From the IMG/VR virus record IMGVR_UViG_3300034093_001920, positions 1 through 56,076 of that record: a stretch of DNA of 56,076 nt; one strand, given 5' to 3'. This document shows, piece after piece, positions 26,831 to 34,760 of the stretch (its first letter is position 1; the number at the start of each line of letters is the position of its first letter). Under the pieces are notes generated by a model. That model had not been told where the DNA came from. It did not search any database and saw only the letters and a program-made list of their open reading frames with translations. Source of the DNA: a virus. The position numbers and the translations under genes are program-made.

Positions 26831-27043
26831 ATGGCAGTAAACACATCACGTTCAATGAACGCGGGCCTCAAAGAAGGTTCGACAGACGGCAAGTACCGCA
26901 AGGCTCGCCCCGATACTGAGGTCGGAGACACCCTCGGTAACGAGAAGACCCTCGACAACAAGCAGACACTTCACCCGTTCTACGGATACGGGTTCGCTAC
27001 ATCGGAATACCCCGATGAAGCAAAAGTAAACCCTGGTAAGTAA
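26831..27043 (+). CDS. 70-residue hypothetical protein
   Basis: A polar Lys/Asp/Asn-rich peptide ending GYGFATSEYPDEAKVNPGK, with AGGAG upstream. Probably disordered; could be a virion or tail-tube cement component. No family. Confidence 0.5.
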   Translation: MAVNTSRSMNAGLKEGSTDGKYRKARPDTEVGDTLGNEKTLDNKQTLHPFYGYGFATSEYPDEAKVNPGK

Positions 27044-27054
27044 GGACTACAATC

Positions 27055-28572
27055 ATGGCAGAGAAGAAGCCCGCGGCTAAGAAGCCCGCAGCAAAAGCGC
27101 CCGCTAAGAAGCCCGCAGCAGCACCCGCTGCTCCTGCCAAGACGCCTCTTCGCGCCTCAGAGACCCGCACATCGGGTCAATTTGACGCCTCTGGTGTTGA
27201 GTTAAGCAATGCCGATGCAGGCAAGATTGCTGGAGAAGTTATTCTTCGACCAGCGGGAGCTACTCGTGGCGGAAAAACAAAGGCAGCAAATCAAAAACTA
27301 GACCTACCTTCCCGCCCAATTGGTTCTGTCCGAACCGTTGGAGGTCAACGAGTTAAACTGGTCAAAGGCGAAGGTGTAGACACCAAAGAACTGGCAAAGT
27401 TTTCTGCCGAAACTGACGCCGCCATTGCCGCGAAGAAACTTGCTGACCGTACCCGCAAGGGAGCCTCAGCCACAATCGACGCCCCCGCACCCCGTAAGTT
27501 CAAGACGGGACGAGTTGCCAAAGCCAGTGCCGTTAAAGAAACTGCCGCCAAGCGTACTCCTTCTGCCCGTAAAGTTCAGCGCGATGCCCAAGCCGCAGCA
27601 GCCGAAGCAGCAACAAGGCCAGTAGAGAAGACCGCCAGTGACTACTTGGGCGCAGCAGAGCGTCAGGTAAAAGAGATTGTCCCCGTATGGCACTCTCCCG
27701 CCAGCGACTTGCTCACGCGTTTCTCAAACACGCCTCACACCCGTACAATGAAACTTGTCAGTGCGATTGACGCGAAGATTGGCTACAACGGAGAAAACCT
27801 CCCCAGCAGCATCTCTCCTGAGGTTCGCCAAGAAGTGTCCGCACGCATGGCGTCTGTAAAAGAAAGTCACAACCGTGCGTACCACGCAGCCATTACGGGT
27901 GACCCCGTAGCATCTCTACAGCGCGCACACGAAGCACACGAGACCCTCCAGAGTGTCGGATACATCTTGAGTCAAGACCCAGAAGCCAACAAGACCCGCG
28001 CGCTGTCGGTTGCACGAGACATTGTTGCTCCAATTAAGCAGCACGGGGATATTGTCAAGCGCGCTCTGTCCGACCAAAAGAAGAACATGAGCATCGAGAC
28101 CACTGACCCTCAGTGGAAAACCGCCGATAGCGTAATGGGACTTCGCAATGAGAAGACCACCGTTAAAGAAGGTCCGTATGCAGGTCTTCGACCAGCAAAA
28201 GACTTCCGAACCCCTGACGCACGCAATTCCCGTCGCGGGCACGCCATTTTCCCCACGATTAAAACTTTGGTAACGACTGCTATGAACCACTCAGCAGACC
28301 CTCGCGACCAGATGCACGCAGAGAGGCTTCTCCAAACCGCTCGAGGCTTTGGTGGAGCAGTAGAGTCGGGAGACCGTACTGCAGCCGTAAACCTCGGTCA
28401 GCAGACCCTGATGCACTTGTCAGCTCTTCACAACAGCGTTCGTAACCAATTGAACTCTCGTTACCCTGCTGGCTACTTGGGAAACCGCGTTGTCAACCTG
28501 TACGCAAACACCCTTGCGCAGCACCACGATATTGCTGCTGACCGCATTAAAGAAATCTTGGGAGAAAAGTAA
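27055..28572 (+). CDS. two-part protein: basic Lys/Ala/Pro-rich N-terminus plus helical domains
   Basis: The first ~28 residues repeat KKPAAKKPAAKAPAKKPAA-like units, as in histone H1 tails, and basic Ala/Lys-rich sequence continues to about residue 190, suggesting DNA contact. Residues ~195-345 and ~385-500 form two related all-helical domains (AYHAAITGDPVASLQRAHEA; GGAVESGDRTAAVNLGQQTL), like those at 25632 and 26505. No enzyme motif. It could condense or coat DNA, or bind DNA in the virion. Confidence 0.65.
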   Translation: MAEKKPAAKKPAAKAPAKKPAAAPAAPAKTPLRASETRTSGQFDASGVELSNADAGKIAGEVILRPAGATRGGKTKAANQKLDLPSRPIGSVRTVGGQRVKLVKGEGVDTKELAKFSAETDAAIAAKKLADRTRKGASATIDAPAPRKFKTGRVAKASAVKETAAKRTPSARKVQRDAQAAAAEAATRPVEKTASDYLGAAERQVKEIVPVWHSPASDLLTRFSNTPHTRTMKLVSAIDAKIGYNGENLPSSISPEVRQEVSARMASVKESHNRAYHAAITGDPVASLQRAHEAHETLQSVGYILSQDPEANKTRALSVARDIVAPIKQHGDIVKRALSDQKKNMSIETTDPQWKTADSVMGLRNEKTTVKEGPYAGLRPAKDFRTPDARNSRRGHAIFPTIKTLVTTAMNHSADPRDQMHAERLLQTARGFGGAVESGDRTAAVNLGQQTLMHLSALHNSVRNQLNSRYPAGYLGNRVVNLYANTLAQHHDIAADRIKEILGEK

Positions 28573-28799
28573 TGTCAGAGAACGACGCAAAGCGATTTAT
28601 TGCTGAAAACACTAGCGACCGCCGCAAGACGACTACCGTTGTTCGAATGATGCGCAACGTTGGCGGTCAAGAACCTTTTACGATGGACCTTTGCCCTTCG
28701 TGCGTCGGCATCTACACCAAGTCTGGTGACTTTGACAAATCCGACTCCAGCCACCTTGTGCATGGAGGAACTTGCGAGCACTGTGGAGCGCAAGCGTAG
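28572..28799 (+). CDS. small zinc-ribbon protein
   Basis: CPSCVGIYTKSGD...GGTCEHCG gives a zinc ribbon in a 75-residue protein whose first half is basic (SDRRKTTTVVRMMR). Coupled to 27055 by TAATG. Confidence 0.6.
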   Translation: MSENDAKRFIAENTSDRRKTTTVVRMMRNVGGQEPFTMDLCPSCVGIYTKSGDFDKSDSSHLVHGGTCEHCGAQA

Positions 28800-28807
28800 T
28801 ATAGACT
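28780..28807 (+). promoter_or_regulatory. possible promoter for the 28836 gene
   Basis: TATAGACT (TAGACT at 28802-28807) gives the same -10 hexamer seen at 4168 and 29638. It is followed by ~15 nt and TAGGAG before ATG 28836. The -35 is not clear. Confidence 0.35.
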
Positions 28808-28835
28808 AAACCGTAACACTTACTAGGAGCACAAC

Positions 28836-29393
28836 ATGGCAGAAATCCCCCTTATTGGTTCGCGCAATCTTGATGACGGTCCAGTCATCAGACTGCTGTA
28901 TTGCCTTGTCTGCAAGAGCCTCGAAGAACTCCCTATGCACCACGGACCGTCAGATACCGACACTCTTCTCCAGATTTCTGTTGAGAAGCACGTATTTCCC
29001 TCGGGTGACCCGCATACGGGCAAACTCTTTGTCATCCCTGTAAAGATGTGGGCAGAGCCAAAGAACAAGAAGGCTATTATTCAGCAACTCAAGGGCGGTG
29101 GCTCAGAGGGGCTTGCGGAGATTGACCCCGATTATTACGACACTAAAATGACGTTTCACGAAGACGCCATGAAGTGCTGGGAAGCGCACAGCCGTCCTGG
29201 AGACAAGACTGTTGGTTGTGGAGATTATCAGTCAGAGAGCAAGCGTCTTCTTCCCAACACGGAGAAAGAACGCCGTGACCTTGGGCTTCCCTCCGCAGCC
29301 GAGAGCAGCCTCAAAGTGTACCTGTGCCAGTTCTGCCCGTATCAGCAGCGCGTAATTGAAACAAAGCGATTTGAGCAAGGAATGTACAACTAA
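28836..29393 (+). CDS. Cys-rich hypothetical protein with zinc-ribbon-like motifs
   Basis: The 185-residue protein contains CLVC near residue 23, single cysteines at ~110 and ~129 and CQFC at ~168, a pattern fitting a split zinc-binding fold. AGGAG precedes the ATG. No family recognised; the region is conserved in layout with the preceding zinc-ribbon gene. Confidence 0.6.
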   Translation: MAEIPLIGSRNLDDGPVIRLLYCLVCKSLEELPMHHGPSDTDTLLQISVEKHVFPSGDPHTGKLFVIPVKMWAEPKNKKAIIQQLKGGGSEGLAEIDPDYYDTKMTFHEDAMKCWEAHSRPGDKTVGCGDYQSESKRLLPNTEKERRDLGLPSAAESSLKVYLCQFCPYQQRVIETKRFEQGMYN

Positions 29394-29617
29394 TGGACAT
29401 GTTTACCGTTTCGCTCAACAACAATCGGGAGTATGTCGTCACAACTACCGAGGCTAGCCTTACGGATGAGGATGTCTTTCACATTCTCCGTCGGATGGTT
29501 TTTGACATGGAACAGAAGCGTTTGGCTAAAGAACTTGCGGGCCAGGTAGCTCCTTCAGAAAGTAACGTCGCTAGTCTTATCCGTAAGCGTTTGTCCGACA
29601 GAAAAACTAATTCATAA
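29393..29617 (+). CDS. 74-residue hypothetical protein
   Basis: The N-terminal strand MDMFTVSLNNNREYVVTTTE and a helix (DEDVFHILRRMVFDMEQKRLAKEL) form a small alpha/beta protein, and the C-terminus is basic. Coupled to the previous gene. No function. Confidence 0.55.
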   Translation: MDMFTVSLNNNREYVVTTTEASLTDEDVFHILRRMVFDMEQKRLAKELAGQVAPSESNVASLIRKRLSDRKTNS

Positions 29618-29649
29618 CATTTCCACCAGAACAGTGCTAGACTGTACAC
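29616..29649 (+). promoter_or_regulatory. promoter for the 29650 gene, leaderless start
   Basis: AACATT (29616-29621), 16 nt, TAGACT (29638-29643), 6 nt, then ATG 29650. It is identical in hexamers and spacing to the promoter at 4146. No ribosome-binding site precedes the ATG. Confidence 0.55.
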
Positions 29650-30555
29650 ATGGTTGGTGAAAGTTACTCTACGTCGTATTTCAGTACGCCGTCAAACTCC
29701 CTTGACCCCACGTTGTTCGAGGGGCGTAACTTGCGTTCGCCTATTCGGCAGGGAATCATGACCCTCATCAACGACTTTTTAGGGCGCAAGTACCGTCACC
29801 CTGAGTTTTGGTCGCACCCGTGGCTCGCTGGCTCTGCTGTATCGTACCAATGGGAAGCCTCTCGGCAACCTGGAGACTTAGATTGTCTCGTAGGTGTCGA
29901 CTTTGTTCAATTCCGTAAGGCTAATCCAGAGTTTGCTGGGCTGTCCGACAACGAGGTCGCGTACGAAATCAACGACGATTTTCGCAATGGGCTTCAGCCA
30001 AAGACTGCTGATTGGAACGGGTTTGAACTTACCTTTTATGTAAACCCAGGTGGGGCAGACATCCGCGACATCAAACCCTACGCCGCATACGATTTAAAAT
30101 ACGATGAATGGACAGTAACTCCTAGCCCGCTGGCTTCTCCCCCCGCCGCCCCTGCTTGGGAAACGTCTGTTAGCGCAGACAAGGCTATGGCGTCGCAGAT
30201 TGTTGCGCGGTATCTAGCGGCTCTCAATTCAGCGCAAATTTCGACATCTGAAGCAACCCGCCGCAACGCAGAGACCAACATGAAGATGTCTATGGAACAG
30301 GCTATCAACATGTTTGAGGACATTCACATGGGTCGCCGCTTGGCGTTCTCTACGGATGGCGAAGGCTATGCAGACTTCCACAACTACCGCTGGCAGGCAG
30401 CAAAGCGTGAGGGAATCATCCAGCAACTTAAGCCAATACGCGATAAGGCTATGGATGTCGCCTCACAGACTGCTCAGGAACTCTACGGAGTTGATTTGCC
30501 CGATACAACTACCCTCATTCGTCGCGCGGCTTTGTACGGAAAGAGACCGCAGTAA
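29650..30555 (+). CDS. nucleotidyltransferase-fold protein
   Basis: The segment WLAGSAVSYQWEASRQPGDLDCLVGV (residues ~59-84) contains the hG[GS] and D-x-D elements of the polymerase-beta-type nucleotidyltransferase fold; a candidate third acid lies after WNGFELTFYVNP. The second half is helical and Ala-rich. It starts a transcription unit that continues with a HAD-like protein and a TGT-like protein. Substrate unknown. Confidence 0.7.
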   Translation: MVGESYSTSYFSTPSNSLDPTLFEGRNLRSPIRQGIMTLINDFLGRKYRHPEFWSHPWLAGSAVSYQWEASRQPGDLDCLVGVDFVQFRKANPEFAGLSDNEVAYEINDDFRNGLQPKTADWNGFELTFYVNPGGADIRDIKPYAAYDLKYDEWTVTPSPLASPPAAPAWETSVSADKAMASQIVARYLAALNSAQISTSEATRRNAETNMKMSMEQAINMFEDIHMGRRLAFSTDGEGYADFHNYRWQAAKREGIIQQLKPIRDKAMDVASQTAQELYGVDLPDTTTLIRRAALYGKRPQ

Positions 30556-30559
30556 CGAC

Positions 30560-30571
30560 TAGGCTTACTTC
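30560..30571 (+). promoter_or_regulatory. -10 element directly before the 30572 gene
   Basis: TAGGCT (30560-30565) stands 6 nt before ATG 30572, the same geometry as the other leaderless starts. No clear -35 is visible and the gene has no ribosome-binding site. Confidence 0.4.
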
Positions 30572-31063
30572 ATGCACATACTCGTAGAACTTAACGGCGT
30601 CCTTCGCAATCAAGATGATGCTCCGATTCCTGTCGGACAGATTATGGTTGGAACGCTTAGTGCTTTCCACAAGATTACTATTTTGTCGTTTATGGATGAA
30701 CGCGGAACAAAGCACTGGCTCGACTCCAACAAGATTGTCGACATGGATGACATCATTGACTCATCCGTAGGGCTTACGGACGAACACCTTACGGAGCGAC
30801 AAATCAAACTCGCTCGCAGCCGAGGGGCTGTTGACCTGTTCATTACGGGAGACCCGTCAATGTGGGCTTTTGCTTTTGAGATGGGGATTCCCTCGGTTAT
30901 GATGGGGCAACCGTCTTATCTTCGCCCCGAGTTTCGCCCTGATGCTCCAAAACGCTTGCGGGCATGGAATGACATTGAAGAAGCCATCCGTAAGGAAAAC
31001 ATCAAACGCACTAACGACGCCAGGCTCGTCCGCACAGATGAGGGTTTGAGGTTTGACGGATGA
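30572..31063 (+). CDS. HAD-like superfamily protein, catalytic Asp not evident
   Basis: The start MHILVELNGVLR matches the HAD motif I position, but the usual DxD is replaced by ELNG. Later LARSRGAVDLFITGDPSMWAFAFEMGIPSVMMG resembles the HAD end region where GDPSMWA takes the place of motif IV acids. It may bind a ligand without phosphatase activity. The gene overlaps the TGT-like gene. Confidence 0.6.
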   Translation: MHILVELNGVLRNQDDAPIPVGQIMVGTLSAFHKITILSFMDERGTKHWLDSNKIVDMDDIIDSSVGLTDEHLTERQIKLARSRGAVDLFITGDPSMWAFAFEMGIPSVMMGQPSYLRPEFRPDAPKRLRAWNDIEEAIRKENIKRTNDARLVRTDEGLRFDG

Positions 31064-32547
31064 TTATCTTTGGTGGAGTAGAGATTCCATCCAACAGGAC
31101 GCTACTTGAACGCTCTGGTGTACAGAATGTTATGCTCAACTACTGGGGTTTGCGTAAACGCGGGCTTCCTAAAACAAAAGCGTATCTAATTGGTGAGCAT
31201 TTCCTTACGGACATGAAAGTCTGGGTCGACTCTGGGTCTACACAGGCTGACAAAGCAACCCTATCGCCGCGCGAATTAGCGGAATACGCAGCCGACTATG
31301 AAGAGTTTATTGCGCTCAACTACGACCGCATTGAGGGCTTTACAGAGTTTGACTCCACATCGCTGGGGATGCCTGCCGTTATTCAGAATCGAGCTGTGTA
31401 TGAGAATGACCCGAAGCTGTGGGTAGTATGGAAAGAGTCTTACGGACAGCCTGTCCTACGGATGTGGGCTAACGAGTACTCCAACATCGCTATCCCCCAT
31501 GAAACAATTGAGTCGGTCACTACTCTGGCTGGGGTGACTCGGGGGCTGGCTCAGACTACTGGGGTTCGCTTCCATGCGCTCGCTACGGCTAAGCCTGATA
31601 ATTTACGCCAGATACCGTTTAGCACCACCAGCACGCTCTCATGGCTCTCTCCAATGCGCCGAGGAGAGACGATTATCTGGGACGGCAACAAGATTGTCCG
31701 TTATCCCAAGAAGATGAAGTCGCAAGCCCGCATTAGATACAAGAGCATTGTCGAAAAGGCTGGGCTGAATTACGAATTGTTTGTGTCGGATGACACCCTA
31801 GAAGCAACAAAGGTTGCTATCTGGTCTTACTTACAGTTAGAGAGAACCATGACAGACAACAATGACAACATTACCCCCATCAACAAGAACAAGTTAGTTG
31901 ACAATAGTGATGACACCCTATACACAGGTTTGATGGAAACAGGGTTGGGGTCTTCTGCTAACAGCGGTGTTGAGATGCGGAAAAAAGAACGGGCTGAGGT
32001 AGTCCAAAGAGACCCGCAAGAGGTAGTTGCTATGCCCGTAGTCGGCTACCAGATGAAAACGATTGTTGATTCGGACGGCTCTCACGATGTGCTCAAAGAT
32101 GTGCCTATCGTACAGTCCACGGCTAGTACTTTACGCCAATGTAATACCTGCTTTGTGGCTTCTAATTGCCCTGCTTTCAAAGAAGATAACACCTGTGCTT
32201 TCAGTCTTCCTATCGAGGTAAAGACTCGTGAACAATTACAGGCTTTGAACACGGCTCTCTTAGAGATGCAGGCTCAGAGAGTAATGTTTATGCGGTTTGC
32301 AGAGGAACTGAACGGTGGCTACGCCGACCCCAATGTGTCGCAAGAGATAGACCGATACCAGAAGATGTTGAAGAACATCAAGGAGTTAGACGAGTCCAAA
32401 GAGTTCATCCAGATTACGGCTCAACGCAACGCAAGTCAGGGCGTGCTTTCCGCTATCTTTGGAGACCGAGCAACGGTACTTCGGGAGATGGAACAGCCTT
32501 TGAATGAAGTCGAGACTACTCAAATCATTCGCGATTCCCTGGAATAA
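31060..32547 (+). CDS. TGT/DpdA-like TIM-barrel protein with C-terminal cysteine cluster
   Basis: Residues ~1-250 resemble tRNA-guanine transglycosylases and the phage/island paralogue DpdA: WVDSGSTQ (D57), then FHALATAKPDNLRQIPF and STLSWLSPMRRGE, matching the barrel's DSG and SW..R.G strands. A second half has C361, C364, C370 and C379 (CNTCFVASNCPAF), which could hold iron-sulfur or zinc, and helices. DpdA inserts 7-deazaguanine into DNA. No preQ0 pathway genes are in the window, so that activity here is an inference. Confidence 0.6.
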   Translation: MIIFGGVEIPSNRTLLERSGVQNVMLNYWGLRKRGLPKTKAYLIGEHFLTDMKVWVDSGSTQADKATLSPRELAEYAADYEEFIALNYDRIEGFTEFDSTSLGMPAVIQNRAVYENDPKLWVVWKESYGQPVLRMWANEYSNIAIPHETIESVTTLAGVTRGLAQTTGVRFHALATAKPDNLRQIPFSTTSTLSWLSPMRRGETIIWDGNKIVRYPKKMKSQARIRYKSIVEKAGLNYELFVSDDTLEATKVAIWSYLQLERTMTDNNDNITPINKNKLVDNSDDTLYTGLMETGLGSSANSGVEMRKKERAEVVQRDPQEVVAMPVVGYQMKTIVDSDGSHDVLKDVPIVQSTASTLRQCNTCFVASNCPAFKEDNTCAFSLPIEVKTREQLQALNTALLEMQAQRVMFMRFAEELNGGYADPNVSQEIDRYQKMLKNIKELDESKEFIQITAQRNASQGVLSAIFGDRATVLREMEQPLNEVETTQIIRDSLE

Positions 32548-32635
32548 CCCGCAGCGAAGTTAGTTGATAAGAGCCTACGGATAGGTTTGAATCCTTACGG
32601 ACAGAAAATCGACAGCCTTACGGATTGAAAAACGG

Positions 32636-32684
32636 CATAAAAAAACCCCCATGCCATCCCGATTAGGGACAGCATGGGGGTTCT
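32636..32684. terminator. bidirectional terminator between the converging plus and minus blocks
   Basis: An 11-bp perfect stem (32644-32654 with 32672-32682) is preceded by a run of seven A and followed by TTCTTG. It gives a U-rich tail on the minus strand and a shorter one on the plus strand. It separates the plus genes ending at 32547 from the minus genes ending at 32709. Confidence 0.8.
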
Positions 32685-32708
32685 TGTATAGCATGAACGG
32701 TTATTTAG

Positions 32709-33077
32709 TTATAGCGAGTAGGGCGTGTTCTTGTTGTATGAGGGTAGTTTTCTTCCAGCCTCACGGATAGAGACCTCACGGATGGCAAGGGCAACCCTCT
32801 CGGATGTTTCTTTGGCTTCCGCAAAGATGCGAAGCCGAGTGTTGGGAGTACGCAACATTGTCTTTCGCTCCTCGGGCGTAGTACCGCCCCAGATGCCCCA
32901 CTTACGCAGGTCAGAGTCAGCCATGGCTGTCTCCAAGCAGTCAAACGCTATCGGGCATCCAGCGCAGATTCTCTTTGCTTTGTCAATTCCCTCGCGGTCG
33001 GTTGGGTCTGGGAAAAACAAGTCAGGGTCGCTGACTATGTTACAAGACGCGAGGTCTTGGTTTTCTGGGGTTAGCAT
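32709..33077 (-). CDS. WhiB-family iron-sulfur transcription regulator (second copy)
   Basis: It has the canonical WhiB set: C12, C38, C41 and C47 (CAGCPIAFDC), then KWGIWGGTTPEERK and a basic C-terminal stretch. Unlike the copy at 17634 the C-x2-C-x5-C spacing is normal. AAGGAG precedes the start. It is the last gene of the minus cluster, before the terminator. It probably regulates host or phage promoters through host sigma factor. Confidence 0.9.
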   Translation of the reverse strand: MLTPENQDLASCNIVSDPDLFFPDPTDREGIDKAKRICAGCPIAFDCLETAMADSDLRKWGIWGGTTPEERKTMLRTPNTRLRIFAEAKETSERVALAIREVSIREAGRKLPSYNKNTPYSL

Positions 33078-33079
33078 GG

Positions 33080-33289
33080 CTACTCCTTGTATCCGTGTCG
33101 TTTCATTTCGGCTAGGACATTCCGTAGGCTACGGAAGTCCGATGGTGTTGACGGTGCGAACATTACTTCACCGTCAGGGGCAAACATCTTGAAGTGGCAC
33201 TTCTTGGTAAACTCAATCTGCCAACCCTGTTTCTCCGCCTTGGCGAAGAGGATGCGGAGTTCCTTACTGCTTACCTTGGGCTTACTCAT
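33080..33289 (-). CDS. HicA-like small protein
   Basis: The 69-residue protein MSKPKVSSKELRILF... contains GWQIEFTKKCHFKMFAPDG and ends SLRNVLAEMKRHGYKE, matching the fold pattern of HicA mRNA interferases; Cys-His (KCHFK) replaces the typical Ser-His. The start is taken at ATG 33289; an upstream in-frame ATG at 33322 falls in the previous gene. No HicB with the usual fold is adjacent. Interferase activity is not established. Confidence 0.6.
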   Translation of the reverse strand: MSKPKVSSKELRILFAKAEKQGWQIEFTKKCHFKMFAPDGEVMFAPSTPSDFRSLRNVLAEMKRHGYKE

Positions 33290-33476
33290 ACTCGTCCGAT
33301 GAAACTGCCTCGGCTTCGGCAATCAGAATAGAACTAAACGCTTCGCCCATAGCCTCTTCGACTGTGCTACGGACAATCCGCCATTCGCTGTCGGACAACT
33401 TTCGCCCACCGAGCAGGTCTTCCTCAAACTCCAAACGAGTAAGTTCGTAGTCTAGGCTGAGAGTTTCTTCATCCAT
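33282..33476 (-). CDS. acidic 64-residue hypothetical protein next to the HicA-like gene
   Basis: MDEETLSLDYELTRLEFEEDLL... is highly acidic. AAGGAGAAAC precedes the start. It overlaps the HicA-like gene by 8 nt, the arrangement of a toxin-antitoxin pair, but it lacks a recognisable HicB domain. A partner role is speculative. Confidence 0.55.
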   Translation of the reverse strand: MDEETLSLDYELTRLEFEEDLLGGRKLSDSEWRIVRSTVEEAMGEAFSSILIAEAEAVSSDEYE

Positions 33477-33487
33477 TGTGTTTCTCC

Positions 33488-33598
33488 TTATTGGTTGATG
33501 AGGATAGTGATGTAAACGAGAGTCGCGAGGTGGGCAAGTACCGCTCCGAAGAACGCTCCCTGCCATCGGGCTTTGGACTTGTAGATGTTTTTAGTCAT
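33488..33598 (-). CDS. 36-residue single-pass membrane peptide
   Basis: The frame MTKNIYKSKARWQGAFFGAVLAHLATLVYITILINQ has one hydrophobic helix with a basic N-terminus. It overlaps the upstream gene by ATGA. The start and overlap support it as a real gene. Role unknown. Confidence 0.55.
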   Translation of the reverse strand: MTKNIYKSKARWQGAFFGAVLAHLATLVYITILINQ

Positions 33599-33798
33599 CC
33601 GTCGTATCCGTAAGAGTAGTCTTCGCCTGTGTGTTGATACTCACAAGCGTTACAGATAGTGACTATCGTTGCGTGGTAACGACCCACTACCTCTGTCCAC
33701 ACAGTACAGTACGCCAAGTCTTCACAACTGGGGCACTCCCACTCTGATTCTTCGGACATCCCCTCGTCTGGGGGGTCGATTGGTGCTTGTACACTCAT
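33595..33798 (-). CDS. small zinc-ribbon protein
   Basis: ECPSCEDLAYC...ICNACEYQH provides four cysteines of a zinc ribbon in a 67-residue acidic protein. AAGGAGAACC precedes the start. Confidence 0.6.
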   Translation of the reverse strand: MSVQAPIDPPDEGMSEESEWECPSCEDLAYCTVWTEVVGRYHATIVTICNACEYQHTGEDYSYGYDG

Positions 33799-33926
33799 TG
33801 GTTCTCCTTATGGCAGTCGCACACACATTGTGGCGAGTCGGAATGATACGGCGTTTCGACTGGACATCCCTCATGATGACCAGTCATACACCAACCTGTG
33901 GGAAGTATGCCCCTACTTTTGGACAT
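33795..33926 (-). CDS. 43-residue Cys/His-rich protein
   Basis: MSKSRGILPTGWCMTGHHEGC... ends QCVCDCHKENQ; Cys and His are densely spaced and likely bind zinc. The ATG overlaps the stop of the upstream gene. Function unknown. Confidence 0.5.
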   Translation of the reverse strand: MSKSRGILPTGWCMTGHHEGCPVETPYHSDSPQCVCDCHKENQ

Positions 33927-34158
33927 CAGCGGTAGTTCCACAGACGAGGCAAGCATCCTCGTAGATAGGGCAGTCCTCTTCGCAGGGTTCACACAACGCC
34001 CAACGGACATCCGACAGTTGTTGTCCGTCACGCTGACGGCTATGGATAAACGCATCCACAGCCCATGTACCAAACCCTTGCGAGATAAGGTAGCACAGGT
34101 CATCGAGGCTTACCTCGTTGCCCTGCTTGTCGTAGATGACATCCATTCCTTGTGCCAT
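33913..34158 (-). CDS. hypothetical protein with C-terminal Cys cluster
   Basis: The 81-residue protein contains CEPCEEDCPIYEDACLVCG near its end, a zinc-binding pattern, after a short helical start (MAQGMDVIYDKQGNEVSLDDLCYL). GAGGTG precedes the ATG, which overlaps the preceding stop. Confidence 0.6.
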   Translation of the reverse strand: MAQGMDVIYDKQGNEVSLDDLCYLISQGFGTWAVDAFIHSRQRDGQQLSDVRWALCEPCEEDCPIYEDACLVCGTTADVQK

Positions 34159-34403
34159 TACTGCACCTCTCCCTCAACGATGACCGCGTAGTACAAGTCG
34201 TTTGGGTTGTTTGCCAAGTCAAAGTGACATCCCCACTTTTCGCACATTGACTTTGCGCCAGCGAAAGTCTTGTAATAGTTGTAGTTACGGATAGCGTGAC
34301 TTTCCTGACGGATGATTACGGCACAGAACTTCTTGTCATCGTCCCATCCCGTGAAATCGTTTTCCGTTCCATCCAACTTCTGAACGGTGTATTTGATTGC
34401 CAT
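34158..34403 (-). CDS. 81-residue alpha/beta hypothetical protein
   Basis: MAIKYTVQKLDGTEND... has strands and a central helix (FAGAKSMCEKWGCHFDLA). GGAGATAAAC precedes the start. It resembles the other small alpha/beta proteins of this cluster. Confidence 0.55.
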   Translation of the reverse strand: MAIKYTVQKLDGTENDFTGWDDDKKFCAVIIRQESHAIRNYNYYKTFAGAKSMCEKWGCHFDLANNPNDLYYAVIVEGEVQ

Positions 34404-34405
34404 GT

Positions 34406-34687
34406 TTATCTCCTCTCGTACTGCCACATTACGGCATTACAGTAGTTATGTACAGCCCCCTCGGTCATTCCTGACTCGTGGCTGTGTTGTAGGTGAACTG
34501 GGTAGTCCATGAACTTTGGCGGAAACAAGTTCCAGTTTATGGGCTTATCGGTAATCCGCTTGGGGGCTGTCCAGTCGAGCGTTTCCTCACAGTAGAAACA
34601 CTTGCCCTGTTGGACACGGATGTATTCCTCACGGACAGCCCTGCGCTCTTGCCAAGTGAGCGTGGTGTAATCGACAGGTAGTTCCAT
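34406..34687 (-). CDS. HNH/endonuclease VII-like small protein
   Basis: The 93-residue protein holds GKCFYCEETL and YPVHLQHSHESGMTEGAVHNYCNAVMW, matching the two-Cys plus H-H-N pattern of endonuclease VII-like HNH nucleases. GGAG lies upstream of ATG 34687. It could cut branched or host DNA. The active-site pattern is complete, although the product is very short. Confidence 0.65.
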   Translation of the reverse strand: MELPVDYTTLTWQERRAVREEYIRVQQGKCFYCEETLDWTAPKRITDKPINWNLFPPKFMDYPVHLQHSHESGMTEGAVHNYCNAVMWQYERR

Positions 34688-34758
34688 TACTCTGTCTCCA
34701 TGTCGCAGAAGTAACAGGATGTTCCTTCTCCGTAACATTCGTCTGTCATCTCGTGCAT
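34687..34758 (-). CDS. 23-residue Cys-rich micropeptide
   Basis: MHEMTDECYGEGTSCYFCDMETE is bounded by a strong GAAGAGAAG leader and a stop overlapping the next ATG. It has three Cys. Its position in the operon supports translation, but it is very short. Confidence 0.4.
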   Translation of the reverse strand: MHEMTDECYGEGTSCYFCDMETE

Positions 34759-34760
34759 GG

